A DNA stretch of 64,000 nt from Algiphilus sp. (GCF_023145115.1 NZ_JAGLEJ010000016.1:62001-126000), one strand, 5' to 3'; shown: positions 7,996-16,345, counted from the stretch's first letter. Numbers and translations are program-made. Notes: a model not told the origin generated them from the letters alone.

Positions 7996-10104
7996 ATGGA
8001 CAGTCAGACCAACGTCGCGGTGAAGGCCACGGACGAGGCCCCAAGCCCCGATCTGGCCGCGCCCGAACTCTATCTCAACCGCGAGCTGAGCCTGCTCGCG
8101 TTCAACAAGCGCGTGCTGGAGCAGGCGCTCGACGAAAGCATGCCGCTGCTCGAGCGGCTCAAGTTCGTCTGCATCGCCAGCTCCAATCTCGACGAGTTCT
8201 TCGAGATCCGCGTCGCCGGCCTCATCAAGATGGCCGAGCTCAACCCCAACCAGCGCGGCGCCGACGGCAAGGCGCCGCAGGAGCTGCTGCGCGAGATCGC
8301 CGACCGGGCGCACGCGCTGGTCGACGAGCAGTACCGCGTGTTCAACGACGTGCTGCTGCCGGCCATGGAGCAGGAGAAGATCCGCTTTCTGCGGCGCTCG
8401 GAATGGACCACCGAGCAGGACCACTGGCTGGAGAACTACTTCCACGAGGAGCTCATGCCGGTGCTGTCGCCGATCGGGCTCGATCCGGCGCACCCCTTCC
8501 CGCGCATCCTCAACAAGTCGCTCAACTTCATCGTCCAGCTGCAGGGCAAGGACGCCTTCGGCCGCAACAGCGGCTTCGCCGTGGTGCAGGCACCGCGCGC
8601 GCTGCCCCGGCTCATCCAGATCCCGTCCCACATCAAGGGCTCCGGCCCGTACGACTTCGTCTTCCTGAGCTCGGTGATCCATGCCTATGTGGACGACCTG
8701 TTCCCGGGCATGCAGGCCACCGGCTGCTACCAGTTCCGCATCACGCGCAACTCGGACCTGCTGGTCGACGAGGAGGAGACCGAGGACCTGCTGGAGGCGC
8801 TGGAAGGCGAGCTCGCCCAGCGCCAGTGGGGCGACTCGGTGCGCCTCGAGGTGGCCCAGAACTGTCCCGAGCACCTCTGGCGCTACCTGATGGAGACCGT
8901 GCACCTGACCCCGGCGGACGTCTATCAGGTCAACGGGCCGGTGAACCTCAACCGGCTGATGGCGCTGCCCGACCTGATCGAGCGACCGGAGCTCAAGTTC
9001 CCGGCCTTCACCCCGCGGGTGCACAAGGGCATGACCCAGGACGCCTTCGCCACGCTGCGCGAGCGCGACGTGCTGCTGCACCACCCCTACGACTCGTTCT
9101 CACCGGTGCTCGAATTCCTGCGCCAGGCCGCGCGCGATCCCAATGTGCTGGCCATCAAGCAGACGCTCTACCGCACCGGCGCCAAGAGCCCCGTCGTGGA
9201 GGCGCTGATCGAGGCAGCGCGCGCCGGCAAGGAGGTCACGGTGGTGGTCGAGCTGCGCGCCCGCTTCGACGAGGCCGAGAACATCGATCTCGCCGAGGCC
9301 CTGCAGGAGGTCGGCGCGCACGTGGTCTACGGCGTGGTGGGCTACAAGACGCACGCCAAGATGATCCTGGTGGTGCGCCGGGAGGAGAGCGGCCTGCGCC
9401 ACTACGTGCACCTGGGCACCGGCAACTACCACCCCAAGACCGCACGTCTCTACACCGACTACGGCCTGTTCACCAGCGACACCAAGATCGGGCACGACGT
9501 ACACAACGTCTTCCTGCAGCTCACCTCGCTGGGCAAGGTGACCAGCATGGAGCGGCTGCTGAACTCCCCGTTCACGCTGCAACGGACACTGATCCAGCGG
9601 ATCGACCGCGAGGCCGACAACCACCGCGCCGGCAAGCCGGCGCGCATCCGCGCCAAGATGAACTCGCTGGTCGACGCCAGCATGATCCAGGCGCTGTACC
9701 GGGCCTCCCAGGCCGGCGTGCCGATCGAGCTGGTGGTGCGCGGAATGTGCTGCCTGCGCCCCGGACTGCCCGGCATCTCGGACACCATCCGGGTGACGTC
9801 GGTGATCGGCCGCTTCCTCGAGCACACCCGGGTGTTCTGCTTCGAGAACGGCGGCGAGCCCGAGGTATGGCTGTCGTCGGCGGACTGGATGGAACGCAAT
9901 CTCTACAAGCGCGTCGAGGTTGCCTTTCCGGTGCTGGACGCCCGCCTGCGCAAGCGCGTGCTCGCCGAGCTGCAGTGCTACATCGACGACCGCGTGCGCG
10001 CCTGGGAGCTTGACGCCGACGGGCACTACACTCGTACCGGCGTTCCGGACGAGGACCACGCCGGCGCCCAGCAGACGCTGCTGTTCGAGGCGACCGCGAC
10101 CTGA
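7996..10104 (+). CDS. ppk1: Polyphosphate kinase 1
   Basis: A 702-residue protein of standard PPK1 length. The N-terminal domain starts LYLNRELSLLAFNKRVLEQA. The first phospholipase-D-like catalytic domain has GYKTHAKMILVVRREE with the autophosphorylated His and HLGTGNYHPKTARLYTDYGL. RIRAKMNSLVDASMIQALY and GMCCLRPGLPGISDTIRV mark the second. It polymerises ATP gamma-phosphate into inorganic polyphosphate at the inner membrane face. Position after a phosphodiesterase and a Pho box suits phosphate-starvation control. No exopolyphosphatase gene is adjacent. Confidence 0.97.
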   Translation: MDSQTNVAVKATDEAPSPDLAAPELYLNRELSLLAFNKRVLEQALDESMPLLERLKFVCIASSNLDEFFEIRVAGLIKMAELNPNQRGADGKAPQELLREIADRAHALVDEQYRVFNDVLLPAMEQEKIRFLRRSEWTTEQDHWLENYFHEELMPVLSPIGLDPAHPFPRILNKSLNFIVQLQGKDAFGRNSGFAVVQAPRALPRLIQIPSHIKGSGPYDFVFLSSVIHAYVDDLFPGMQATGCYQFRITRNSDLLVDEEETEDLLEALEGELAQRQWGDSVRLEVAQNCPEHLWRYLMETVHLTPADVYQVNGPVNLNRLMALPDLIERPELKFPAFTPRVHKGMTQDAFATLRERDVLLHHPYDSFSPVLEFLRQAARDPNVLAIKQTLYRTGAKSPVVEALIEAARAGKEVTVVVELRARFDEAENIDLAEALQEVGAHVVYGVVGYKTHAKMILVVRREESGLRHYVHLGTGNYHPKTARLYTDYGLFTSDTKIGHDVHNVFLQLTSLGKVTSMERLLNSPFTLQRTLIQRIDREADNHRAGKPARIRAKMNSLVDASMIQALYRASQAGVPIELVVRGMCCLRPGLPGISDTIRVTSVIGRFLEHTRVFCFENGGEPEVWLSSADWMERNLYKRVEVAFPVLDARLRKRVLAELQCYIDDRVRAWELDADGHYTRTGVPDEDHAGAQQTLLFEATAT

Positions 10105-10115
10105 TCGGACCACGC

Positions 10116-10151
10116 ACCGGGGGGCAACGGGTGCCGTTCACGCGCCCCGGT
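10116..10151 (+). terminator. Weak hairpin after ppk1
   Basis: ACCGGGG (10116-10122) pairs with CCCCGGT (10145-10151), enclosing a smaller GGCA/TGCC hairpin. There is no T-run, so it is at best a weak or factor-dependent terminator. The remainder of the 195-base gap before the amidoligase shows no clear promoter. Confidence 0.35.
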
Positions 10152-10299
10152 CCCGCATGTTTCACCCGACGACGCGGTTGCGCGCAGATTCGGCGGCGCC
10201 CCTGCGGCACGTCATCGGCACCACAACGAGAGGAACCCGCAGACCCGTGATGTCCCACCGTCCGAGCCGGCCTCCCTCCGCACACTTCAGGGCAACGCA

Positions 10300-11355
10300 A
10301 TGATCCCTTCGCAATTCCGGAAATGGTGGCGCCGCCGCGAGCGGCCCTCGACCGGTCCGATGCCGCCGCGCGGCGTCACCGCCTCGGGCGACGTGCGCCG
10401 TCTCGGACTGGAGTTCGAGTTCTCCGGCCTGTCCCTGGCCCGCCTGTGCGAGCTCGTACCGCAGCGCACGGGCGGACAGGCCCACATCATCTCCGACTAC
10501 GAGGCCGAGGTCCGCGACACCCGCTGGGGCACCTTCGGCATCGAGCTGGACTTCGCCTTCCTCAAGGCCATGGGACGCGAGCAGAACGACCACTCCGCGG
10601 ACTGGCGCAACAGCCTGGAAGAGCTGTCCGAGAGCCTGCTGGCGGCGCTGGCGCGTCAGGTGGTGCCCTTCGAGATCGTCACGCCGCCCGTTCCGATGGA
10701 CGAGCTCGACGTCATCGACGGTCTGGTCGGTGATCTGCGCCGTGCGGGTGCGCGCGGCACGCGGCACTCGCCGCTCTATGCCTTCGGTCTGCATCTCAAC
10801 GTCGAGTTGCCCGCCATCGACGCCGCCACGCTGCTCGGCTACATGCAGGCCTACGCGCTGCTCTATCCGTGGCTGCGGGAGCGCTGCCATCCCGACATCT
10901 CGCGGCGCCTGTCGCCGTACATCGAGCCCTATCCGCTGGCCTATGCGCGCCACATCCTGCAGCCCGGCTACGCACCGGACCAGGACCAGCTGATCGACGA
11001 CTACCTGACCCACAATCCGACGCGCAATCGCTCGCTGGACATGCTGCCCGTCTTCGCGCTGCTCGACGAAGCGCGTGTCCAGGCGGTAGCCGACGACGAC
11101 CGCATCAAGTCGCGCCCGGCGCTGCACTACCGCCTGCCCAACTGCCAGATCGACGAGCCCGACTGGCGCTGGCGCGAGATCTGGCGCGACTGGCTGCAGG
11201 TCGAGCATCTGGCCGGCGATGACGCGCGGCGGCAGGAGATGGCGGCGGCCTTCCTCGCCTGTCACGAGAGCCTGGTGGACCGGCTGGCGGGCGACTGGGA
11301 GCGGCAAGCGCGCGCATGGCTGCTGGACGACGCATCGCTGGCCGGCGGCCGCTGA
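10300..11355 (+). CDS. Putative amidoligase (PF12224 type)
   Basis: A 351-residue protein recognisable as a member of the putative amidoligase family, which has a glutamine-synthetase/COOH-NH2 ligase fold. Landmarks are LGLEFEFSGLSLARLCELV (residues about 35-53), FGIELDFAFLK, VVPFEIVTPPVPMDELD, YAFGLHLNVELP, LSPYIEPYPLAYARH, DYLTHNPTRNRSLDMLPVFA and HYRLPNCQIDEPDW; the Glu and His residues in these are the likely metal and ATP ligands. Comparative work on amidoligases predicts ATP-dependent amide bond formation by this family. It overlaps a glutamine-amidotransferase-like gene, the usual pairing. Substrate and product are unknown. Confidence 0.8.
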   Translation: MIPSQFRKWWRRRERPSTGPMPPRGVTASGDVRRLGLEFEFSGLSLARLCELVPQRTGGQAHIISDYEAEVRDTRWGTFGIELDFAFLKAMGREQNDHSADWRNSLEELSESLLAALARQVVPFEIVTPPVPMDELDVIDGLVGDLRRAGARGTRHSPLYAFGLHLNVELPAIDAATLLGYMQAYALLYPWLRERCHPDISRRLSPYIEPYPLAYARHILQPGYAPDQDQLIDDYLTHNPTRNRSLDMLPVFALLDEARVQAVADDDRIKSRPALHYRLPNCQIDEPDWRWREIWRDWLQVEHLAGDDARRQEMAAAFLACHESLVDRLAGDWERQARAWLLDDASLAGGR

Positions 11356-12032
11356 TCGGCATCACCGGCGGCGACGCGTCGCTGCCGTGGGGCTGGTGGT
11401 TCGCGGCGGCCGCGGTGCGCGCCAGCGGTGGCCGCCCGCTGCGCATCACGCCGTCGCGGCCGCTCGGCGAGCGGCATCTCGACGGTCTCATCGTCGGCGG
11501 CGGCGACGATATCGACCCGTCGCTGTACAGCGACGATGACCCCGGCGCACCGGCCGCCGACCCGGCCCGCGACCGGCTCGAGCTGGCGCTGCTGGACATT
11601 GCCCTGGCCGACGATCTGCCGGTGCTGGGCATCTGTCGCGGCGCTCAGCTGCTCAACGTGGCGTCGGGCGGGTCGCTCTACGCCGACATCCGGCACCGGC
11701 GGCGACTGACCAGCAACCGCCGCACGGTGCTGCCGCGCAAGACCGCCGTGCTGCGGCCCGGCAGCCGCCTCGCCCGCATCTGCGGGGACCGCACGCTGCG
11801 GGTCAACAGCCTCCATCACCAAGCCGTGCGCGATCTCGGACGCGGCCTGCGCACGGTTGCGCGCGACGCCGACGGCATCAAGCAGGCGGTCGAGGCCCCG
11901 GGCACGGCCTTCCGCATCGGGGTCCAGTGGCACCCCGAATACCTGCCGCAGAAGCGCGCGCAGCGTCGTCTCATCGCCGCCCTGGTGCGGCGCGCCGGCC
12001 GACGTTCGCGCGGCATCCGGGCACGGGATTGA
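11316..12032 (+). CDS. Class I glutamine amidotransferase-like hydrolase (peptidase C26, PuuD-like)
   Basis: A 238-residue protein with a complete Cys-His-Glu triad: LGICRGAQLLNVASGG carries the nucleophilic Cys, and GVQWHPEYLPQ the His and Glu. RPLIGITGGDASLPWGWW and LIVGGGDDIDPSLY are also typical of gamma-glutamyl-GABA hydrolases. Its start lies 40 bases inside the amidoligase gene in another frame, so the two are co-translated. It may hydrolyse a gamma-glutamyl or other amide bond made by its partner, or supply ammonia. The exact start is uncertain because the core begins only about 11 residues in. Confidence 0.82.
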   Translation: MAAGRRIAGRRPLIGITGGDASLPWGWWFAAAAVRASGGRPLRITPSRPLGERHLDGLIVGGGDDIDPSLYSDDDPGAPAADPARDRLELALLDIALADDLPVLGICRGAQLLNVASGGSLYADIRHRRRLTSNRRTVLPRKTAVLRPGSRLARICGDRTLRVNSLHHQAVRDLGRGLRTVARDADGIKQAVEAPGTAFRIGVQWHPEYLPQKRAQRRLIAALVRRAGRRSRGIRARD

Positions 12033-12057
12033 CACTGCCCGGGCCCTGAACTATCGT
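12029..12057 (+). promoter_or_regulatory. Sigma-70-type promoter of alkB
   Basis: A perfect -35 hexamer TTGACA (12029-12034) is followed by a 17-base spacer and TATCGT (12052-12057), which matches four of six -10 positions. It is 47 bases before the alkB start. The hexamers and spacing are read directly from the sequence. Confidence 0.7.
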
Positions 12058-12070
12058 TTAATTAAACGAT
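12053..12070. promoter_or_regulatory. Perfect 18-bp palindromic operator overlapping the alkB -10 element
   Basis: ATCGTTTAATTAAACGAT is a perfect inverted repeat covering five of the six bases of the -10 hexamer. A dimeric repressor, for example of the TetR type often found controlling alkane or fatty-acid genes, bound here would block RNA polymerase. No TetR-type gene is present in the window, so the regulator must be encoded elsewhere. Confidence 0.72.
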
Positions 12071-12104
12071 TGTTCATTAGCGTGCCGCACGGAGGATTCC
12101 GGCC

Positions 12105-13262
12105 ATGACGTCGACCACGATGGATGCCGCCAACTGGGCGGACAGCAAGAAGTATCTCTGGCTGCTGGGAGCACCGGTCATGCTCCTGCCGATCATCGGC
12201 TACGGCTTCTACACGCTCACCGGCTGGGGCGTGTTCTGGTGGTTCGCGCCGCTGTTCCTGTACCTGATCATCCCGATCGCCGATTTCGTCATCGGCGAGG
12301 ACCGCAGCAATCCGCCGGAAGCGGCCGTGCCGCGCCTGGAGAAGGAGCGCTACTACCGCTACGCCACCTATCTGGCGGTGCCGCTGCAGTACCTCTCGCT
12401 GCTCTGGGGCTGCTGGGCGGTGGCCACGCTCGATCTCGCCTGGTGGGCGTATCTCGGCGCGGCGGTGTCGGTCGGCATCGTGTCGGGTGTCAGCATCAAC
12501 ACCGGCCACGAACTCGGTCACAAGACCGACGGCTTCGAGCAGTGGCTGGCCAAGATCGCGCTGGCGACCTCGGCCTACGGCCACTTCTTCGTCGAGCACA
12601 ACCGCGGCCACCACGTGCGCGTGGCGACACCCGAGGACCCCGCCTCGTCGCGCATGGGCGAGAGCTTCTACGCCTTCCTGCCGCGCACGGTCATCGGCAG
12701 CCTGCGCTCGGCGTGGGAGATCGAGGCCCGGCGCCTGGAGCGCAACGGCCACGGCGTGTGGAGCATCCACAACCACAACCTGCAGGCCTGGGCGATGACC
12801 GTGGTCCTGTTCACCGGGCTGACGGCGTGGTTCGGCTGGATCGTGCTGCCCTTTCTCCTCATCCAGGCGGTCTACGGCTTCTCGCTGCTGGAAGTGGTCA
12901 ACTACCTTGAGCACTACGGCCTGCGCCGGCAGAAGCTGGACAGTGGCCGCTACGAGCGCTGCCAGCCGCGGCATTCATGGAACAACAACCACACCGTGAC
13001 CAATCTGCTGCTCTATCAGCTGCAGCGACACTCCGACCACCACGCCAATCCTACGCGCTCGTATCAGGCGCTGCGCCATTTCGACGAGGCGCCGCAGCTG
13101 CCCACCGGCTACGCCGGCATGATCACGCTGGCCTACGTCCCGTGGCTCTGGTATCGGGTCATGGACCCGAAGGTGGTCACGCACCACGACGGCGACCTCT
13201 CCAAGGCAGCGCTGCAACCCGGCAAGGAAGCCAGGCTGATGGCGCGCTACGGGACCGCCTGA
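12105..13262 (+). CDS. alkB: Alkane 1-monooxygenase
   Basis: A 385-residue integral membrane diiron hydroxylase. Several N-terminal membrane helices (residues about 18-100) are followed by the histidine boxes HELGHK, EHNRGHH and LQRHSDHH and by the signature NYLEHYGLRR. It oxidises the terminal carbon of medium-chain n-alkanes to 1-alkanols using O2 and electrons from rubredoxin, and works in the cytoplasmic membrane. GGAGG lies nine bases before the ATG. The rubredoxin and its reductase follow immediately, giving a complete three-component system, although a strong terminator separates alkB from them. Confidence 0.96.
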   Translation: MTSTTMDAANWADSKKYLWLLGAPVMLLPIIGYGFYTLTGWGVFWWFAPLFLYLIIPIADFVIGEDRSNPPEAAVPRLEKERYYRYATYLAVPLQYLSLLWGCWAVATLDLAWWAYLGAAVSVGIVSGVSINTGHELGHKTDGFEQWLAKIALATSAYGHFFVEHNRGHHVRVATPEDPASSRMGESFYAFLPRTVIGSLRSAWEIEARRLERNGHGVWSIHNHNLQAWAMTVVLFTGLTAWFGWIVLPFLLIQAVYGFSLLEVVNYLEHYGLRRQKLDSGRYERCQPRHSWNNNHTVTNLLLYQLQRHSDHHANPTRSYQALRHFDEAPQLPTGYAGMITLAYVPWLWYRVMDPKVVTHHDGDLSKAALQPGKEARLMARYGTA

Positions 13263-13284
13263 GCGCAAACGGGCACAATACGCG

Positions 13285-13313
13285 GCGGCGCGCTATCGGC
13301 GCGCCGCTTTTTT
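13285..13313 (+). terminator. Strong intrinsic terminator after alkB
   Basis: A nine-base-pair GC stem (13285-13293 with 13299-13307) and five-base loop are followed by six T residues (13308-13313). It lies 23 bases after the alkB stop and 25 bases before the rubredoxin start, so it divides the cluster. Confidence 0.88.
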
Positions 13314-13338
13314 GTGGCTTTGAACTGGTAACGATTCC

Positions 13339-13509
13339 ATGCGCAAGTGGCGTTGTCTCATCTGTGATTTCGAGTACGACGAGGCCAAGGGCCTTCCCGA
13401 GGAAGGCATCGAGCCCGGCACCAAGTGGGAGGACATCCCCGACGACTGGACCTGCCCCGACTGCGGCGCGTCCAAGGACGACTTCGAGATGGTGCCGGTC
13501 GACGAGTAG
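13339..13509 (+). CDS. rubA: Rubredoxin
   Basis: A 56-residue protein with the rubredoxin iron site: RCLICDFEYDEAKG gives Cys-x2-Cys and DWTCPDCGASKDDFE gives the second Cys-x2-Cys. It passes electrons one at a time from rubredoxin reductase to AlkB. The short length and acidic C-terminus (VPVDE) match the AlkG2/AlkF-type rubredoxins of alkane systems. The stop codon directly abuts the reductase start. Its own ribosome site is poor, and a terminator sits just upstream, so its expression may depend on read-through or a hidden promoter. Confidence 0.96.
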   Translation: MRKWRCLICDFEYDEAKGLPEEGIEPGTKWEDIPDDWTCPDCGASKDDFEMVPVDE

Positions 13510-14658
13510 ATGAGCGACTCGCCGATCGTCATCGTGGGCAGCGGCCACGCCGGCTACACGCTGGCCCGCGAGTTCCGCAAGCTGGACACCGAGACGCCGC
13601 TGCACATCGTCACGCGCGATGACGGCTGCGCCTACTACAAGCCCAACCTCTCCAAGGCGCTCGCCATGGAGAAGACGCCCGACGCGCTGGTCCAGCAGCC
13701 GTCCGAGGCCGCGGCCGCCGCAGTGGACGCCACCATCCACGTCCACAGCACGGTGGACGCGATCGACCCGCAGGCGCGCACCGTGCGCTTCGGCAACGAG
13801 ACGCTGCGCTACGGCAAGCTCGTGCTGGCGACCGGCGCCCAGCCCATCCGCCTGAGCGCACTGGGGCCGGATGCGGTGTCGGTCAATTCCCTCGACGACT
13901 ACCGTCTGTTCCGCGATCGCCTGACTCCGGGCTGCCGCGTGCTCATCGCCGGCGCCGGGCTCATCGGCTGCGAGTTCGCCAACGATCTCGCCGCGGCCGG
14001 ACACGCCGTGACCGTGGTGGACGTTGCCGGCTGGCCGCTTCCGCGGCTGCTGCCCGAGGCCCAGGGCCGGGCGCTGCAGAGCGGGCTCGAGGCCATCGGG
14101 GTGCGTTTCGCGCTCGGCCACGGCATCGCGATGGTTGAGGGCAAGCGGGCGCGCCTCGACGACGGCACGGAGCACGAGTTCGACGTCCTGCTCTCGGCCA
14201 TCGGCCTCAGCCCCGACACCCAGCTTGCCGAGGCGGCCGGGCTCGCGTGCGGACGCGGCATCCGTGTCGACGCGCAGTTCCGTACCTCCGCGCCCGATGT
14301 CTACGCGCTCGGTGACTGCGTCGACGTCCCGGCCGACGGCAAGCCCCAGCCTATGCCGTACGTGCTGCCCATCGCGCACGCCGCACGCGCGCTGGCCCGG
14401 ACGCTGTCCGGCGCCCCGACCGACGCGACGCTTCCGCCCATGCCGGTGATCGTCAAGACCCCGGCCTGCCCGACGCTGGTCTGCCCCCCGCTCGATGGCG
14501 AAGGCGAATGGCGGGTCAGCGGCGAGGCGCCCGATCTCGAGGCGGTATTCGTGCGCGGCGACGGCACCGAGACCGGCTTCGCCCTGACCGGTGCAGCAAC
14601 CAAGCAGCGCGCCGCGTTCGCGGGGCGCATGCCGCCGGTTCTCGCCGCCCGCGACTAG
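13510..14658 (+). CDS. rubB: Rubredoxin reductase (FAD-dependent, NADH-linked)
   Basis: A 382-residue pyridine nucleotide-disulfide oxidoreductase-type flavoprotein. IVIVGSGHAGYTLAREF is the FAD dinucleotide motif, LVLATGA the linker motif, VLIAGAGLIGCEFANDL the NADH motif and VYALGDC the second FAD contact. It reduces RubA with NADH for alkane hydroxylation. The C-terminal third is diverged, as usual for AlkT-type reductases, and has no redox-active disulfide. It starts at the base after the rubA stop, so the two are cotranslated. Confidence 0.93.
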   Translation: MSDSPIVIVGSGHAGYTLAREFRKLDTETPLHIVTRDDGCAYYKPNLSKALAMEKTPDALVQQPSEAAAAAVDATIHVHSTVDAIDPQARTVRFGNETLRYGKLVLATGAQPIRLSALGPDAVSVNSLDDYRLFRDRLTPGCRVLIAGAGLIGCEFANDLAAAGHAVTVVDVAGWPLPRLLPEAQGRALQSGLEAIGVRFALGHGIAMVEGKRARLDDGTEHEFDVLLSAIGLSPDTQLAEAAGLACGRGIRVDAQFRTSAPDVYALGDCVDVPADGKPQPMPYVLPIAHAARALARTLSGAPTDATLPPMPVIVKTPACPTLVCPPLDGEGEWRVSGEAPDLEAVFVRGDGTETGFALTGAATKQRAAFAGRMPPVLAARD

Positions 14659-14782
14659 CGCCCGGGGCCGGCGCGCGGGCCTCCGCCGTCACTGTGGCGG
14701 TACGGCTTCCGGCCGTGCCACCGCAGCTGGTGCGCTCCTTGCAAGAACAGACCTGCAACCGGAACCGCCCGCGAAAAATAAG

Positions 14783-14797
14783 TGCGACGTATTCGCA
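14783..14797. promoter_or_regulatory. GC-type Fur-like operator in the exbB promoter
   Basis: TGCGACGTATTCGCA is an inverted repeat (TGCGA/TCGCA). Its right half contains the probable -35 element TTCGCA (14792-14797), which is followed by 17 bases and CATACT (14815-14820) as -10. Two further operators of the same design occur at 30838 and 31824. The 7-1-7 Fur consensus TGATAATnATTATCA has the same spacing, so this is read as a Fur site adapted to high GC. Confidence 0.6.
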
Positions 14798-14859
14798 TTG
14801 CGGGTCATTTCCGGCATACTGCACTGCAACGAACGCACGCACGCCCGAGGCAATCCGCC

Positions 14860-15552
14860 GTGGAACCCACCATCACCCCATCCGGTCCGCTCGCCGAGGC
14901 ACTGGCGCTCGGCGGTCCCGTCGTCGCCGTCCTCTGCGCGATGTCGGTGCTCGGACTCGCCATCGTCCTGCTCAAGCTCTGGCAGTTCGCGCAGGTCCGC
15001 ATCTGGGAGCGCAGCTTCGTCGATCCGGCCCTGGCCGACTGGCACACGGGCCGACGTGAAGCAGCGCTCTCCGCCCTCGACGGCAGGCGCAATCCGGTCG
15101 CCATCGCGCTCGCCGGGGCCATGCGGACATTGCACGGCGGCGCCGGTGAAGCCACCGCGCGCGAGGAGGCCGCCCGCGTCGGCGCGCGCGAGCTGAGCGC
15201 CCTGCGCAGCTACTTCCGCCCGCTGGAGGTGATCGGATCGCTGGCGCCGCTGCTGGGTCTGCTCGGCACCGTCATGGGCATGATCGAGGCATTCCGCGCG
15301 CTGGAGGCCGCGGGCAGCCAGGTCGACCCGGCGATCCTCTCGGGCGGCATCTGGGAAGCGCTGCTGACCACCGCCGTCGGCCTGGTCGTCGCCATTCCGG
15401 CGGTGGCCGCGCTGAACTGGCTGGAGCGTATCGTCGAGCGCCTGCACGAGGACATGCAGGATGCGCTGACCCGCGTGTTCACGCGCGGCATGGGCGCCGA
15501 GGACGCCACCGAGGATGCCGCCGCCGGTGCGACGGCCGCCCATGCACATTGA
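14860..15552 (+). CDS. exbB: ExbB/TolQ/MotA-family proton channel subunit
   Basis: A 230-residue membrane protein with three hydrophobic segments: near residues 13-35, PLEVIGSLAPLLGLLGTVMGMIEAF in the middle, and LLTTAVGLVVAIPAVAALN. The last two line the ExbB proton channel. With ExbD it harvests proton motive force for TonB. The GTG start at 14860 is chosen because GAGG lies nine bases upstream; longer starts add an unrelated Arg-rich extension. It opens an exbB-exbD-exbD-tonB operon with overlapping or near-abutting genes. Confidence 0.93.
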   Translation: MEPTITPSGPLAEALALGGPVVAVLCAMSVLGLAIVLLKLWQFAQVRIWERSFVDPALADWHTGRREAALSALDGRRNPVAIALAGAMRTLHGGAGEATAREEAARVGARELSALRSYFRPLEVIGSLAPLLGLLGTVMGMIEAFRALEAAGSQVDPAILSGGIWEALLTTAVGLVVAIPAVAALNWLERIVERLHEDMQDALTRVFTRGMGAEDATEDAAAGATAAHAH

Positions 15553-15934
15553 GGTCACACCGCGTCGCCAGCACCGCATCAGCCTGACACCGCTCATCGA
15601 CGTCGTCTTCATCCTGCTGGTGTTCTTCATGCTGGCGTCCAGCCTGATGGACTGGCGCGGCATCGACATCGCCACCGGCAGCGCACCGGCCGACGCCGAC
15701 CATCCGCCGTCCGCCACCATCATCGTGCGGGCCGACGACGCCATCGGCTTCGACGGCGGGCGCTTCGACTCGCCTGCCGATGTCGCCGGGATCCTCCGGC
15801 GGCAGCTCGCCGCCGGTGACATCTCGTCGGTGGTGGTCCAGCCCGCCGAGGGGGTGACACTGGGCCGCACCATCGCGGTGTTCGACGCGCTGGCGGGCAG
15901 CGGCATCGACGCACTGGCGCTCGGCCGGGACTAG
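15542..15934 (+). CDS. exbD: ExbD/TolR-family protein, first copy
   Basis: A 130-residue protein with one N-terminal membrane helix. SLTPLIDVVFILLVFFMLAS includes the conserved Asp that binds the transported proton. The periplasmic part ends with a domain containing VVVQPAEGVTLGRTIAVFDAL. The start overlaps the end of exbB by 11 bases. It forms the TonB motor with ExbB. It differs from the second copy by retaining the classic Pro-Leu-Ile-Asp motif. Confidence 0.93.
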   Translation: MHIEVTPRRQHRISLTPLIDVVFILLVFFMLASSLMDWRGIDIATGSAPADADHPPSATIIVRADDAIGFDGGRFDSPADVAGILRRQLAAGDISSVVVQPAEGVTLGRTIAVFDALAGSGIDALALGRD

Positions 15935-15943
15935 GCGCGCGCC

Positions 15944-16345
15944 GTGCTGCTGCCCCTGCCGAAACGCCATCGGTCGGTGGAGGAGAACATCCTTCCGCTG
16001 ATCAATATCGTCTTCCTGCTGCTGATCTTCTTCATGGTCGCCGGCGCCCTGCACACGCGGGCCCCCTTCGAGGTCGACCCGCCCGGCACCGAGAACGCCA
16101 CCGACAGCAACCCGCGCTCGGATCTGCTGGCGGTGAGCGCGGACGGCCGGCTCGCACTGGGCGGCGAAGCGATCGACGACGCCACGCTGGCCGAGCGGCT
16201 GGCGGACCGTCCCGACGATGCGCCCATGCAGATCAAGGCGCACGCCGGCGTATCGGCCAGGCGCGTCACCGAGCTTCTCGGCGTCATGCGCGACGCCGGC
16301 ATTGCCAAGGTGCGCCTGCTCACCGTGCACGCGGGCGAAGGATGA
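15944..16345 (+). CDS. exbD: ExbD/TolR-family protein, second copy
   Basis: A 133-residue ExbD paralogue with one membrane helix (ILPLINIVFLLLIFFMVAG) and a periplasmic domain containing QIKAHAGVSARRVTELLGVM. The membrane motif reads PLINIVF, so the usual proton-carrying Asp (PLIDIVF) is Asn. That predicts a copy unable to relay protons itself, probably pairing with the first ExbD as a heterodimer. A GTG start is used; tonB overlaps its stop by four bases (ATGA). Confidence 0.88.
   Translation: MLLPLPKRHRSVEENILPLINIVFLLLIFFMVAGALHTRAPFEVDPPGTENATDSNPRSDLLAVSADGRLALGGEAIDDATLAERLADRPDDAPMQIKAHAGVSARRVTELLGVMRDAGIAKVRLLTVHAGEG

Noticed and set aside
14659..14859. A riboswitch or small RNA in the gap before exbB
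   Set aside because: Only a promoter and a Fur-like operator are evident; no conserved riboswitch core or independent hairpin plus T-run was found.
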